Below, one piece after another: positions 1 through 8,500 of a stretch of 49,160 bases of DNA (position 1 is its first letter; each line of letters begins with the position of its first letter). This DNA comes from Verrucomicrobiota bacterium. Its GTDB lineage: Bacteria > Verrucomicrobiota > Verrucomicrobiia > Limisphaerales > Fontisphaeraceae. Under the pieces are notes generated by a model that did no database searches, was not told the DNA's origin, and worked only from the letters and a program-made list of their open reading frames with translations. Made by a program: the position numbers and the translations under genes. The stretch spans positions 1 through 49,160 of the forward strand of contig JBAXGN010000034.1 of assembly GCA_037139415.1 (NCBI GenBank), in the 5' to 3' direction.

Positions 1-2
1 AC

Positions 3-53
3 CTCGACCGCCGCACCCGCGCCAAACGCTGGATGATCAGTGTCCCTGAATAA
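3..53 (+). CDS. C-terminal tail of a truncated upstream gene
   Basis: Reading frame 3 is open from the window edge to a TAA at 51-53 and would encode a basic tail ending in RAKRWMISVPE. The other two forward frames also stop within 50 bases, so the choice rests only on the protein-like composition of this tail. The rest of the gene lies outside the window and no family can be named. It could also be non-coding. Confidence 0.35.
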   Translation, partial: LDRRTRAKRWMISVPE

Positions 54-298
54 CCGACTCCCTCGATGCAAACCATCAAAATGGGGCGGCTGAAAATGGA
101 ATCCCATTGGCAACCGTCCCATTTTGCATTTTTATGCCTGAACATATTTCATTCCGCACTCCGCAATCCGAAATCGAATTATTCTCCTCTGGGAGGCAAC
201 CAACTCCAACCAGTCCCTGCTACCATGAGGCCCATGAATGACATGAATATGAATATATATTCGAGACCCGAATTGCGAACTCCGAACTGGCGGCAACC

Positions 299-326
299 AT
301 TCGCGTGGATTGGCGTGATTCGCGGG
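299..326. repeat. Tandem triplicate of an ATTCGCGTGG-type unit
   Basis: Three consecutive degenerate units start at 299 (ATTCGCGTGG), 309 (ATTGGCGTG) and 318 (ATTCGCGGG). The unit length of 9-10 bases and the recurring ATTsGCG core make chance unlikely. I remember similar phrases from intergenic DNA of Verrucomicrobiota and Planctomycetota, but I cannot verify this here. Confidence 0.6.
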
Positions 327-360
327 CTCCGGTCTTCGGTCTTGGCACCTTCTGGTCATA

Positions 361-391
361 ATTTTTATGCCAATAAATTTTTCTGCCATGT
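361..391. repeat. Dispersed ATTTTTCTGCC dimer, copy 1
   Basis: Two half-units lie in tandem, ATTTTTATGCC near 361 and ATTTTTCTGCC near 377, spaced about 16 bases apart. The same two-half architecture recurs at 693-724 and 878-908. Confidence 0.6.
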
Positions 392-426
392 TCGATTTCC
401 CATCCGTGGTGGAAAATCAAATTCAT

Positions 427-443
427 CACAATTTTATCACAAT
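427..443. repeat. CACAATTTTA[T/G]CACAAT repeat, copy 1
   Basis: A 17-base element reading CACAATTTTATCACAAT. It recurs at 945-961 with a single T-to-G difference. Additional CATCACAA words lie at about 464-487, so the block 423-487 is a cluster of CACAA words. Confidence 0.5.
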
Positions 444-516
444 TTGTGTGAAAAATTCTATTTCATCACAAAAACATCACAATTTCCAAAACTGTACCAC
501 CTATCCGTGGCGTAGT

Positions 517-534
517 CGCCGACGTGAGTCGGCG
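517..534. repeat. Perfect GC-rich hairpin (CGCCGAC / GTCGGCG)
   Basis: CGCCGAC at 517-523 pairs perfectly with GTCGGCG at 528-534 around a GTGA loop. It is a compact GC-rich stem inside AT-rich DNA and is not followed by a T-run, so it resembles a REP-like palindromic unit more than a classical intrinsic terminator. Confidence 0.6.
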
Positions 535-692
535 CAAACTATTCAACCGTCTACCTTGCAATGGCTTATGAACCAAATCTCCCATAAAACTTCACCATTA
601 CACCGCCCACACTGGTGTAATTTTGGGCTACTTTTGGAGTACTTTTTCCTGGCATTCCAACTCCAAACTCCCAGCTTCTACCTTTTGGCGGT

Positions 693-724
693 GATTTTTC
701 TGCCCCAAAATATTTCTGCAAAAG
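693..724. repeat. Dispersed ATTTTTCTGCC dimer, copy 2
   Basis: ATTTTTCTGCCCC is followed by AATATTTCTGCAAAA. It matches copy 3 (878-908) over about 30 bases with few differences, and copy 1 more loosely. Confidence 0.65.
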
Positions 725-761
725 TTCTTTCGGATTGCCGTTTTCGCGCTTCGGACTTATT

Positions 762-788
762 CCATCCTGTCCATCCCGTTCATCCTGT
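762..788. repeat. Tandem 9-bp repeat CCATCCTGT x3
   Basis: Three contiguous 9-base units: CCATCCTGT (762-770), CCATCCCGT (771-779) and TCATCCTGT (780-788). Each differs from the first at one position. This is a phased micro-repeat in non-coding DNA. Confidence 0.75.
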
Positions 789-877
789 CTTTCGAATTCG
801 CGTTTTTAGCATATTTCGCGGTTTGCATTCCTCGCCCGCTTTAACTCCTGCCTCCAAGCCCCTGTCTTCTTCACTTT

Positions 878-908
878 AATTTTTCTGCCCAACAATATTT
901 CTGCAAAA
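878..908. repeat. Dispersed ATTTTTCTGCC dimer, copy 3
   Basis: ATTTTTCTGCCC is followed by ACAATATTTCTGCAAAAA, nearly identical to copy 2. Copies 2 and 3 bracket the 9-bp tandem repeat at 762-788, so the whole 690-910 segment looks like one composite element. Confidence 0.65.
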
Positions 909-944
909 ATGTTCCGGTTTCAGACTTCGAATTTGTTACCCATG

Positions 945-961
945 CACAATTTTAGCACAAT
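945..961. repeat. CACAATTTTA[T/G]CACAAT repeat, copy 2
   Basis: The 17-base element CACAATTTTAGCACAAT has one mismatch to the copy at 427-443. Confidence 0.5.
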
Positions 962-1062
962 CCTGATGTCAACGAACCTGTTCTAGCCGGTTAAAAGATT
1001 TGTCGTTTGTTTGATTGCAAAAATTGTGACAACAAGGCATGGTATTGACCGTAGTATCTGGT

Positions 1063-1089
1063 CAGGCGCAAGGCGATTCCATGCGCCTG
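1063..1089 (+). promoter_or_regulatory. Hairpin in the adk 5' leader
   Basis: CAGGCGCA at 1063-1070 pairs perfectly with TGCGCCTG at 1082-1089 around an 11-base loop. It ends 43 bases upstream of the adk ATG and has no T-run after it. It may stabilise or regulate the leader; it could also end a small upstream transcript. Its function is not shown by sequence alone. Confidence 0.45.
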
Positions 1090-1132
1090 TGTTCTGTGCC
1101 AAAACGAAACGCAGTGAACGACAGGAATAACC

Positions 1133-1801
1133 ATGAATAAATACATCATTATGGGAGCCAATGGGTCTGGCAAGGGCACCCAGGCAACCCGCTTGTGCAA
1201 AATCTATGACCTCATTCATATTTCCGTGGGCGATATTTTCCGCTGGAACATCCAAAACCATACCAAGATGGCCGCGCGTGTGCAGCGCATCATCGCTTCC
1301 GGGGCGCTGGTTTCCGATGATGTGGTCGAGGAAGTGGTCAAGTTTCGTTTGGACCAGCATGACTGGAACTATGGGTTCATCCTGGATGGCTTTCCGCGTA
1401 ACCGCCCGCAAGCAGAATTTTTCCTGGAATCATACGATATTGATGCCGTGATCAATATCGAAGTGCCCGATGACGTGGTGGTTGACCGAATGCTAAGCCG
1501 CCGGCTCTGTTCCAAATGCGGACTGGATTATAACCTGATTTTCCACCGACCCAAACAAGAGGATGTCTGCGACGTCTGCGGCGGTAAACTGATCAGCCGC
1601 CAGGATGATAACCCGGATTCCATCAAGGAACGCCTCAAGGAATATCACGACAAGACCCAACCCATCCTGGATTTGTTCAGCCGCAAGGAAATGATCGTGC
1701 AGGCGGATGGCACCCAACCGCCTGATCAGGTTCAAGCGCAGATTTGCGGCGCACTGGATAAGGCCCATGCCGGCAAGCTCGGTTCCTCGCGGTCTGCCTG
1801 A
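1133..1801 (+). CDS. adk: Adenylate kinase (zinc-LID type, divergent)
   Basis: Adenylate kinase interconverts AMP plus ATP and two ADP in the cytoplasm. The 222-residue protein has an N-terminal P-loop GANGSGKGT (8-16), an NMP-binding segment beginning SVGDIFR (31-37), the FILDGFPRN motif (82-90) and a LID with four cysteines (C126, C129, C146, C149) spaced like the structural zinc site of Gram-positive-type enzymes. The start at 1133 is supported by an ACAGGA ribosome site about 8 bases upstream and puts the P-loop at the usual position. Two features are unusual: the P-loop has Asn where most enzymes have Pro (GAPGxGKGT), and the NMP motif reads GDIFR rather than GDMLR. It could therefore be a second, divergent adenylate-kinase-like nucleotide kinase rather than the housekeeping copy. 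It converges on the rbsD-like gene, with 17 bases between the two stop codons. Confidence 0.88.
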   Translation: MNKYIIMGANGSGKGTQATRLCKIYDLIHISVGDIFRWNIQNHTKMAARVQRIIASGALVSDDVVEEVVKFRLDQHDWNYGFILDGFPRNRPQAEFFLESYDIDAVINIEVPDDVVVDRMLSRRLCSKCGLDYNLIFHRPKQEDVCDVCGGKLISRQDDNPDSIKERLKEYHDKTQPILDLFSRKEMIVQADGTQPPDQVQAQICGALDKAHAGKLGSSRSA

Positions 1802-1818
1802 TGGCCCGCCGCTCAACC

Positions 1819-2208
1819 TCAGGCCGATTCGAGAATCATGTTCGCATATTGGGTGGTATCACCCGTGCGGATCAGTCCAATCGCCTGGGGTACGCGTTTC
1901 TTGAACTCCACATGCGGTTCATGGGTCAGGGTGACCCCTTTGAGGGCTTTCGCAAACGCAAGTTGAGTGGCAGGGGTGTTATGCTCCAGGAATTCCCGCG
2001 CCATCCAGGCCTTGCCGAGCACAAAGTTAGGCCGGATCGCATTGAGCACTTGCAGTACCGTCGGTAGATCATCCACCAGGGAAATATCCACCGTCTCGAT
2101 TTGCGGCCAGAACGGAAAGCCGCGATCCGAGATGACAAAGGTGTTCGTATGACGCACCCGGCTGAGCAGGTCGTTGATGCGCGGATTCAAAATGCCAGTT
2201 TTCAACAT
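1819..2208 (-). CDS. RbsD/FucU family sugar mutarotase (D-ribose pyranase-like)
   Basis: A protein of 129 residues, the usual length for the family. RbsD/FucU proteins interconvert pyranose and furanose (or alpha/beta) forms of ribose, fucose and related sugars in the cytoplasm. Visible hallmarks are RHTNTFVISDRGFP, which places His20 and Asp28 exactly where the catalytic pair of RbsD lies, a later HxxFK-like segment (His99) and the C-terminal RTGDTTQYANMIL, matching the family RxGexxpYaNiiL signature with Tyr121. No ribose ABC transporter or kinase is adjacent, so the sugar cannot be assigned. The gene is divergent from the acetate transporter across about 109 bases. Confidence 0.85.
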   Translation of the reverse strand: MLKTGILNPRINDLLSRVRHTNTFVISDRGFPFWPQIETVDISLVDDLPTVLQVLNAIRPNFVLGKAWMAREFLEHNTPATQLAFAKALKGVTLTHEPHVEFKKRVPQAIGLIRTGDTTQYANMILESA

Positions 2209-2317
2209 AAGTAGTTATAAATTTAAGGTCCGTCCACAGCTTAAATCATGGGGGTGCCAAAATCTATAAAATTCCGTTCGACAAAACCAAAGTTCAAGGT
2301 AAGGTTTGCCCGTTGTT

Positions 2318-2905
2318 ATGACTAATGAGACCATTATAAAAGATAATACAGCCAATCCAGCCCCGCTCGGGTTGTTCGCCTTCGGCATGACTACCGTGTT
2401 GCTCAACCTGCATAATGCCGGGTTCTATGAGTTGAACAGTATGATCATGGCCATGGGGATTTGCTATGGTGGCGTGGCGCAAGTCATCGTCGGCATTATG
2501 GAGTGGAAGAAAAAGAACACCTTTGGCACGGTGGCGTTCACTTCCTACGGGTTGTTCTGGTTGAGCTTGGTTGTGCTTTGGGTGCTGCCCAAAGTGGCAG
2601 GTGTGACTGCCACCGATAAAAAGGCGGTGGGTTGCTATCTCGTCGTTTGGGGATTATTCACGTTCATTCTCCTCGTGGGGGCCTTGAAAACCAATAAAGC
2701 CTTGATTACGGTATTCGCCACCTTGACCCTATTATTCTTCTTGTTGGCCGCTGGCGATTTCACCGGCAATGCCATGTGGACCACCATTGCCGGCTACGAG
2801 GGTATTTTCACCGGTCTCTCCGCTATTTATCTGGGTGCGGCTCAAGTGCTGAATGAGATGCATGGCCGGACGGTGTTGCCCATCGGCGAATGCCCCAAGG
2901 CCTGA
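2318..2905 (+). CDS. Acetate/succinate transporter (SatP/YaaH, GPR1/FUN34 family)
   Basis: A small membrane protein of 195 residues with six evident hydrophobic segments and the family signature [14 protein letters not shown] near the N-terminus. Members take up acetate and succinate through a hexameric channel-like structure in the inner membrane. I start at the ATG at 2318; an in-frame TTG at 2306 would add four residues and is closer to one of the two AAGGT-like ribosome sites (2296-2304), so the exact start is uncertain. The C-terminus (GECPKA) is short and hydrophilic. A hairpin at 2981-3000 lies downstream and may terminate the transcript. Confidence 0.87.
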   Translation: MTNETIIKDNTANPAPLGLFAFGMTTVLLNLHNAGFYELNSMIMAMGICYGGVAQVIVGIMEWKKKNTFGTVAFTSYGLFWLSLVVLWVLPKVAGVTATDKKAVGCYLVVWGLFTFILLVGALKTNKALITVFATLTLLFFLLAAGDFTGNAMWTTIAGYEGIFTGLSAIYLGAAQVLNEMHGRTVLPIGECPKA

Positions 2906-2980
2906 CGGGATACGTTGGCTGGTAATGGCTTGAGGCGCTGCATTCTCCCTTGCAGTGTGTGGCTGGTTGGCCCGTCTCCC

Positions 2981-3000
2981 GCGTCAAAGTTTTTTGACGC
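2981..3000 (+). terminator. Perfect 8-bp stem hairpin after the acetate transporter
   Basis: GCGTCAAA (2981-2988) pairs with TTTGACGC (2993-3000) around a GTTT loop. The run of T lies within the loop and descending arm rather than after the stem, so this is a plausible but non-classical terminator for the transporter transcript, just before the efflux operon. Confidence 0.5.
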
Positions 3001-3064
3001 CTGAAAATTCGTAATTCTGCTTCATTTCATCCAGGGACTTGTGCATGATGCCGCGAATTGTGCC

Positions 3065-4498
3065 ATGACAAACCTGATGAGACAGGCCATTAATTTGTGT
3101 GCGATCCTGGCTCTGACGGCTGGGATGACCGGGTGTATCCGGTACGAAGCCAAGCCGTTAATGCCGATGCAGTCTGCGGCGGCATTGGAGGCTCGCGGCC
3201 TCGAGGATGCATCGTTACGGCAGTTTCTCGCCACCAACGCCCCCGCTTTGGCGCGGGAATGGCCCCGCAAATCATGGGACATCGAGAGCCTGACGTGGGC
3301 CGGCTGGCATTTCCATTCTTCCATCGCGGTGGCGCGCGCTCAATACGAAGTCGCACGGGCCGGAATTGTGACCGCTGGCGGGCGGCTCAATCCCGTAATT
3401 TCCTCCGTGTTCGGCTATAGCGCCACCGCTGGCACCGGCCTGAATCCATGGATGCCGGGGCTTTCTCTCGACGTGCCGATCGAAACTGCCGGCAAGCGCA
3501 ATGACCGCATCGAACAAGCGCGGCACGCCTCCTTCGCGGCCTACTTTGGAGTGGCAACGGCGGCCTGGCAGGTGCGCACGCACATTCGGGCAACTGCCTT
3601 GGAATGGGCGGCCGCCCGCAAGCGCCAGACTTTTCTTGAAACCCAATTGCAGGCGCAGGATGAAATGATCCGTTCCCTGGAACAGCGGGTGACGGCTGGG
3701 GCGCTGACGGCGGTGGAACTCATGCCCGCCCGGGTGCAGCGAACCAGGATTCTGGTAGATCTGGATGATGCCAAGCGGGTGTCCATGGAAGCTTTGCCCA
3801 GGTTGGCGGATGCCATCGGCTTGCCCGCCCGCGCTCTGCAAGGGGTGAATATCAGCATGGATGTCTTTGCCGGACCGTCCCCGCGCCCGGCAGCGTCCCT
3901 CAATATTCCCGAACGCCGCCAGCAGGTGCTGCAGCAGCGCCCGGAGATTTTGGCCGCGCTGGAGGAGTACGCCGCCACTCAGGCCTCCTTGCAGCTTGAG
4001 ATCGCGCGGCAATATCCCGATGTGCATCTCTCGCCCGGCTATCAATGGGATCAGGGCAATAGCAAATGGACGCTCGGCATGAGTTTGGAGTTGCCGGTGC
4101 TGAACCAGAACCAGGGCCCCATTGCCGAGGCCAAAGCCCGGCGCGAGGCGGCGGCCGTACGATTCATGGCGTTGCAGGCGCGCGTGCTCTCGGATTTGGA
4201 CCTAGCCTCCGCCTCGCTTCAGGCCGCGCAAGCGCATCAAGCAGCGATGGAGCCGGTGCGCGCGGCCTTGGAAACGCAGCGCCGCTCGCAGCAAAGCCTG
4301 GTGGATGCCGGCGCGCTGGATCGCCTGGATCTATTGGCCACGCGGGTGGAGTTGGCCGCCAATGAACTGGCGCTGTTCGAAGCGCGCTATAAAGTGGAAC
4401 AGGCATTTTTAACCTGGCTGGATGCCAGCCAGGTCGGTCCGTTAGCGGCGCCATCTGATGCCGCCAAACCCATAACCCCTCAGCAAACAAAACCGTGA
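3065..4498 (+). CDS. Outer membrane efflux lipoprotein (TolC/CusC family)
   Basis: This is the outer-membrane channel of a tripartite efflux system. The protein begins with a short basic segment, a hydrophobic stretch and a lipobox-like GMTGC, so it is probably a lipoprotein with the mature end at that Cys. The body is rich in Ala, Gln, Arg and Leu with long helical heptads and two homologous halves, as in the OEP family; the total of 477 residues is typical. I chose the ATG at 3065; a GTG at 3041 with AGGGA only a few bases upstream is possible and would add eight residues. The stop overlaps the GTG start of the adaptor by three bases (GTGA), so the two are probably translationally coupled. 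Confidence 0.85.
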   Translation: MTNLMRQAINLCAILALTAGMTGCIRYEAKPLMPMQSAAALEARGLEDASLRQFLATNAPALAREWPRKSWDIESLTWAGWHFHSSIAVARAQYEVARAGIVTAGGRLNPVISSVFGYSATAGTGLNPWMPGLSLDVPIETAGKRNDRIEQARHASFAAYFGVATAAWQVRTHIRATALEWAAARKRQTFLETQLQAQDEMIRSLEQRVTAGALTAVELMPARVQRTRILVDLDDAKRVSMEALPRLADAIGLPARALQGVNISMDVFAGPSPRPAASLNIPERRQQVLQQRPEILAALEEYAATQASLQLEIARQYPDVHLSPGYQWDQGNSKWTLGMSLELPVLNQNQGPIAEAKARREAAAVRFMALQARVLSDLDLASASLQAAQAHQAAMEPVRAALETQRRSQQSLVDAGALDRLDLLATRVELAANELALFEARYKVEQAFLTWLDASQVGPLAAPSDAAKPITPQQTKP

Positions 4499-5502
4499 AA
4501 AACATCATTTTAGGATTGGTCCTTGGTGCGGCGCTTGGCGGCCTGGGCGCCTGGTGGTTCGGCAACTCCGGCCACGAGGAGAAAGCTCCCGAAAAGAAAG
4601 AGGAAGCCCACGGCGAGCAAAAGGAGTCCTTTCTCCAGCATACCACCAATGGCCAGACCTTCCTCAAACTGGACGCCGCCGCGCAGGCTCGCAGCGGTCT
4701 GCAAGTGGCGGCCTTGACCGTCGCCCAGCTCAAGCCTGAAGTGAAGACGTTCGGGCGCGTTCTGGACCCCGCCCCCCTGGCTGCCATGGTTTCAGAATTG
4801 GCCGTGATTGAGAACGCGATGCAGGCCGCGCTCAAGGAGCAGGAGCGCCTGCGCCGGTTGGCGCAGGATCAGAATGCCTCGGCGCGCGCCATTGAAGCGG
4901 CGGAAACCACCGTCCAGCAGAGCCGCCTGCAGATTGCGGCGATCCAGGAGCGGATCGCGCTGGCTTGGGGCAAAGCGGTGGCGTCCCGATCGGATTTATC
5001 CGCCTTCATTCGTCAGTTAATTCAGCAGACGACCGTGCTGGTTCGCTTGGATTTGCCTTTGGGCTCCGCCATCTCCGGCCAGCCATTGTCCGCGCAAGTG
5101 GCTCCTTTGTCGGCAGAAGATAGCCGGTTGGAGGCGCGGTTTCTCAGTGCCGTCACCAGTGCCGATCCGCTGACGCAAGGGCAGGGGTTCATGTTCCAAA
5201 CGGATCCCGGCCAGATTTCCCTGCCGCCGGGTTGCGCGGTCGTCGGTTGGATGACTATCCCGGGCCAATCAGAAACGGGCGTGCTGGTGCCTCGCGAGGC
5301 GTTGATCCGCCATGAGGGGGAAAACTTCGTTTATGTCCAGACCGGCGCTGAGACCTTTGAGCGTGTGGAGGTGGTGGTGAAACGGTTCACGGATCGCGGT
5401 GCATTCGTGATCAAAGATATAAAGACGGGGGACAAAGTCGTCGTGGCTGGAGCGCAGCAGTTGTTATCCGAAGAACTCAAGGCCAAGGGGGGCGCTGACT
5501 AA
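4495..5502 (+). CDS. RND efflux periplasmic adaptor (membrane fusion protein)
   Basis: A 335-residue adaptor linking the outer-membrane channel to the RND pump. It starts with GTG overlapping the previous TGA. The N-terminus is a single membrane anchor (IILGLVLGAALGGLGAWWFG) followed by a charged linker rich in Glu, Lys and His (about residues 25-45). An alpha-helical hairpin at about 100-170 contains repeated Glu/Gln/Arg heptads. The C-terminal part holds a beta-barrel and membrane-proximal segment (GVLVPREALIRHEGENFVYVQ and a GDKVVVAGAQQLLSEELKA end) typical of HlyD/CusB adaptors. No clear metal-binding methionine cluster is visible, so the substrate is not established. One base separates its stop from the pump gene. 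Confidence 0.87.
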   Translation: MKNIILGLVLGAALGGLGAWWFGNSGHEEKAPEKKEEAHGEQKESFLQHTTNGQTFLKLDAAAQARSGLQVAALTVAQLKPEVKTFGRVLDPAPLAAMVSELAVIENAMQAALKEQERLRRLAQDQNASARAIEAAETTVQQSRLQIAAIQERIALAWGKAVASRSDLSAFIRQLIQQTTVLVRLDLPLGSAISGQPLSAQVAPLSAEDSRLEARFLSAVTSADPLTQGQGFMFQTDPGQISLPPGCAVVGWMTIPGQSETGVLVPREALIRHEGENFVYVQTGAETFERVEVVVKRFTDRGAFVIKDIKTGDKVVVAGAQQLLSEELKAKGGAD

Positions 5503-5503
5503 C

Positions 5504-8500
5504 ATGTTGCAAGCTATCGTTCAGTTTTCCCTCCGGTTCCGGGGTGTGGTGGTGGCGCTTGCCTGTCTGCTGCTGGCGTTCGGCTTGTACGTGGCCCGGA
5601 ATGCCAAGCTGGATGTCTTCCCGGACTTTGTGCCGCCCCAGGTGGTCATCCAGACGGAAGCTCCGGGGCTATCCCCCGAGCAGGTCGAGGCGCTCGTGAC
5701 GCGCCCCGTGGAAACTGCGGTCAACGGCCTCGGCAACCAGGAGGCCATGCGCTCCGAGTCCATCCAGGGGCTTTCCATCATCACCGTGGTGTTCAAGGAG
5801 GGCACGGAAATTTATACCGCCCGCCAAATGCTGGCGGAAAAGCTGACGGCGGTGGTCGGGCAGTTGCCGGCCGGTGTCAGGACGCCCAAGATGTCGCCGC
5901 TAACCTCATCCACCATGGACATGCTCAAGGTGGGGATGCTCTCCGATAAAATGTCGCCAATGGAACTCCGGACGTTTGCCGATTGGACCGTGCGGCCCAG
6001 GTTGTTGGCGGTTCCGGGCGTGGCCAAGTGCAGCGTCTTCGGCGGCGATGTCCGCCAATGGCAAATCCAGGTGGACCCGGAGAAATTGCGGGCGCGCGGG
6101 GTGGCGCTGACGGATATCCTGGCGGCCGCGCGTGCGGCCACTGGCGTGCAAGGCGCCGGGTTCATCGAGAACCAGAACCAACGGGTGCTGCTCCAAACCG
6201 AGGGGCAGACGCTCGATCCGGAAATCCTGGGCGGCGTGGTGGTGGCGCATCGGGATGGCCAGAGCGTGCTGCTGCGGGATTTGGCCCGGGTGGTGGAGGG
6301 CGTGGAGCCGAAGTTCGGCGATTCCCTGATCATGGGCAAGCCGGGCATCCTGCTCACCATGTCGAGCCAATACGGCGCCAACACCATGGAAGTTACGCGG
6401 GAACTTGAAGTCGCGCTCGAAGAATTGAAGCCCGTGTTTAAGCAGGAAGGCATCACGCTCTATCCGCGCCTGCATCGCCCCGCTACCTTTATCGAGACGG
6501 CCCTCACCAACATGAAAGGCTCCCTGGCGCTGGGCGGCATCCTGGTGGCGGTGGTGTTGTTCATCCTGCTGGGCAGCATCCGCACCGCGCTGATCTCCAT
6601 CACGGCCATTCCGCTGTCCTTGCTGACGGCGGTCATCATTCTGGACAAGCTGGGCATTACGCTGAACACCATCACCCTGGGCGGATTAGCCATCGCCTTG
6701 GGCGAAGTGGTGGACGATTCAATCATTGATGTGGAAAATATCTTTCGCCGATTACGGGAGAATCGGGCGCTGGCCCAACCGCGTCCGGCCTTTGCGGTGG
6801 TCCTGGACGCTTCCCTGGAAGTGCGCCGGGCGGTGGTGTTTGCCACGTTCGTGGTGGTGCTGGTGTTCCTGCCGGTGCTGACGCTCACTGGCCTGCAAGG
6901 GAGCTTCTTCGCGCCACTGGCGCAAAGCTACATCCTGGCCATCCTGGCCTCGCTGGTCATGGCGCTGACGCTGACGCCCGCGCTGGCCTTCCTTTTTTTT
7001 GGCCGGGGGGTTCGCAGCTTATCGGAACCATGGCTGCAACGGATGCTCAAGGCGGCGTACGGCTGGATTCTCAAATGGATTCTGCGCGTTCCCTCGCTGC
7101 TGATCATTCTCGTCGCGGCGGCGTGCGTGTGGGCGGTCACCCGGTTGCCGCAATTGGGCGGGGAGTTCCTGCCGGAATTTCGCGAAGGCCATTTCGTCCT
7201 GCAAGTCAGCACCGCGCCGGGCACGTCGCTGCCCGAGATGATGCGGCTGGGCAAACAACTGGCGGCTGCCCTCCTGGCGCATCCCAAGATTGACACTGTG
7301 GAGCAACAGATCGGCCGGGCAGAGCAGGGGGAGGATCCTTGGGGCCCGCATCGCAGCGAGTTTCACGTTGAATTGAAACGTATGCCTGCTGAGGAAGAGG
7401 AAAAGATGTCTGACGAAATCCGCAAAATCCTCGGCGAGTTTCCGGGCATCCAATTTGAAGTGCTCACCTTCCTCGGTGACCGCATTGGTGAATCCATCTC
7501 CGGCGAAACCGCTCAGGTGGTGGTCAGCCTCTTTGGCGACGACTTCGATCTGCTGGATGAAAAGGGCGCGGAAGTGGCGCAGGTGCTGCAAACCGTCAAG
7601 GGCGCCCGCGATGTGCAAGTCAAGTCGCCGCCCGGTTCGCCGCGCCTGACCATCCGCCTGCGTTTCGACCGCCTTTCGCAATTCGGTATGCGGCCCGTCG
7701 AGGTGCTGGAGGCCATCCAAACCGCCTATCAAGGCACCGTGGCCGCGCAGACCTATCGCGGCAACCAAGTCACCGATCTCGCCGTCATCATGGCCGACTC
7801 CTTCCGTCGCGACCCGGAATCCGTGGGCACGCTGATGCTCCGCAATTCCCAAGGGCTCTCGGTGCCGCTGAGTGAAGTGGCCGAAATTGAAATGGGCAAC
7901 GGCCGCTTCAGCATCCTGCGCGAGGGGGCGCGCCGGCGGCAGACCGTCACCTGCAACGTGGAGAATCGTGACATCGAAACCTTCGTGGCCGAGGCCCGCG
8001 AGAGCATCCGCGCCAAAGTCACCTTGCCCCACGACCTCTATTTGAACTACAGCGGCGCCGCCGAAGCCCAGCAGAAGGCCCGCCATCAACTCCTCCTCCA
8101 TTCCGCCATTGCGGCGGTGGGCATCCTGCTGTTGCTGGCGGTGGCCTTTCGTAGCTGGCGCAACCTGCTGCTGGTGCTGTGCAATCTGCCCTTTGCCTTG
8201 GTGGGTGGTGTGTTAACCCTTTGGCTTTGCAAGAAGTTCGGCGAGAGCGGCACCTTGAGCATCGGCGCGCTGGTGGGTTTTGTGACCCTCTTCGGCATCA
8301 CCATGCGCAATTCTATCATGATGATTTCCCACTTTGAGAACCTCGTGAAAAACGAAGGGATGACCTGGGGCGTGGATGCGGCCCTGCGGGGCGCTTCCGA
8401 ACGCCTGATGCCGATCCTGATGACCGCCACCGTCACCGCGTTGGGGTTGTTGCCGCTGGCTTTGGGGGCGGGGGAAGCGGGTCGCGAGATTGAAGGCCCC

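Larger units (their letters stand above)
54..1132. other. Repeat-rich intergenic region without a supportable gene
   Basis: This is about 1.1 kb of low-complexity, mostly AT-rich DNA. Open frames exist, but their translations are compositionally odd (runs of H, P, S, F), lack any domain and follow no ribosome site, so I call no gene. The stretch holds tandem 9-10 bp units (299-326, 762-788), three copies of an ATTTTTCTGCC-type dimer (361-391, 693-724, 878-908), CACAAT repeats (427-443, 945-961), a perfect GC-rich hairpin (517-534) and a hairpin in the adk leader (1063-1089). These are annotated separately. Confidence 0.7.

Noticed and set aside
66-879. Overlapping open frames of 149 and 170 codons in the first kilobase
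   Set aside because: They run through tandem micro-repeats, have odd composition and overlap each other, with no domain and no ribosome site.
54-1132. tRNA, CRISPR or other structured RNA in the long gap
   Set aside because: No cloverleaf with a GGTTCGAATCC-like arm and no regular 25-40 bp repeat/spacer pattern. The repeats are too short and irregular for CRISPR.
6993-7000. T8 run in the RND pump gene as a slippage site
   Set aside because: Eight T is within normal variation for a long gene, and an essential pump segment lies after it; no pattern across other genes supports switching.
7019-8101. Long open frame antisense to the RND pump gene
   Set aside because: It lies fully inside a strongly supported pump gene; GC-rich third positions commonly keep the opposite frame open. 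No domain, signal or ribosome site was visible.
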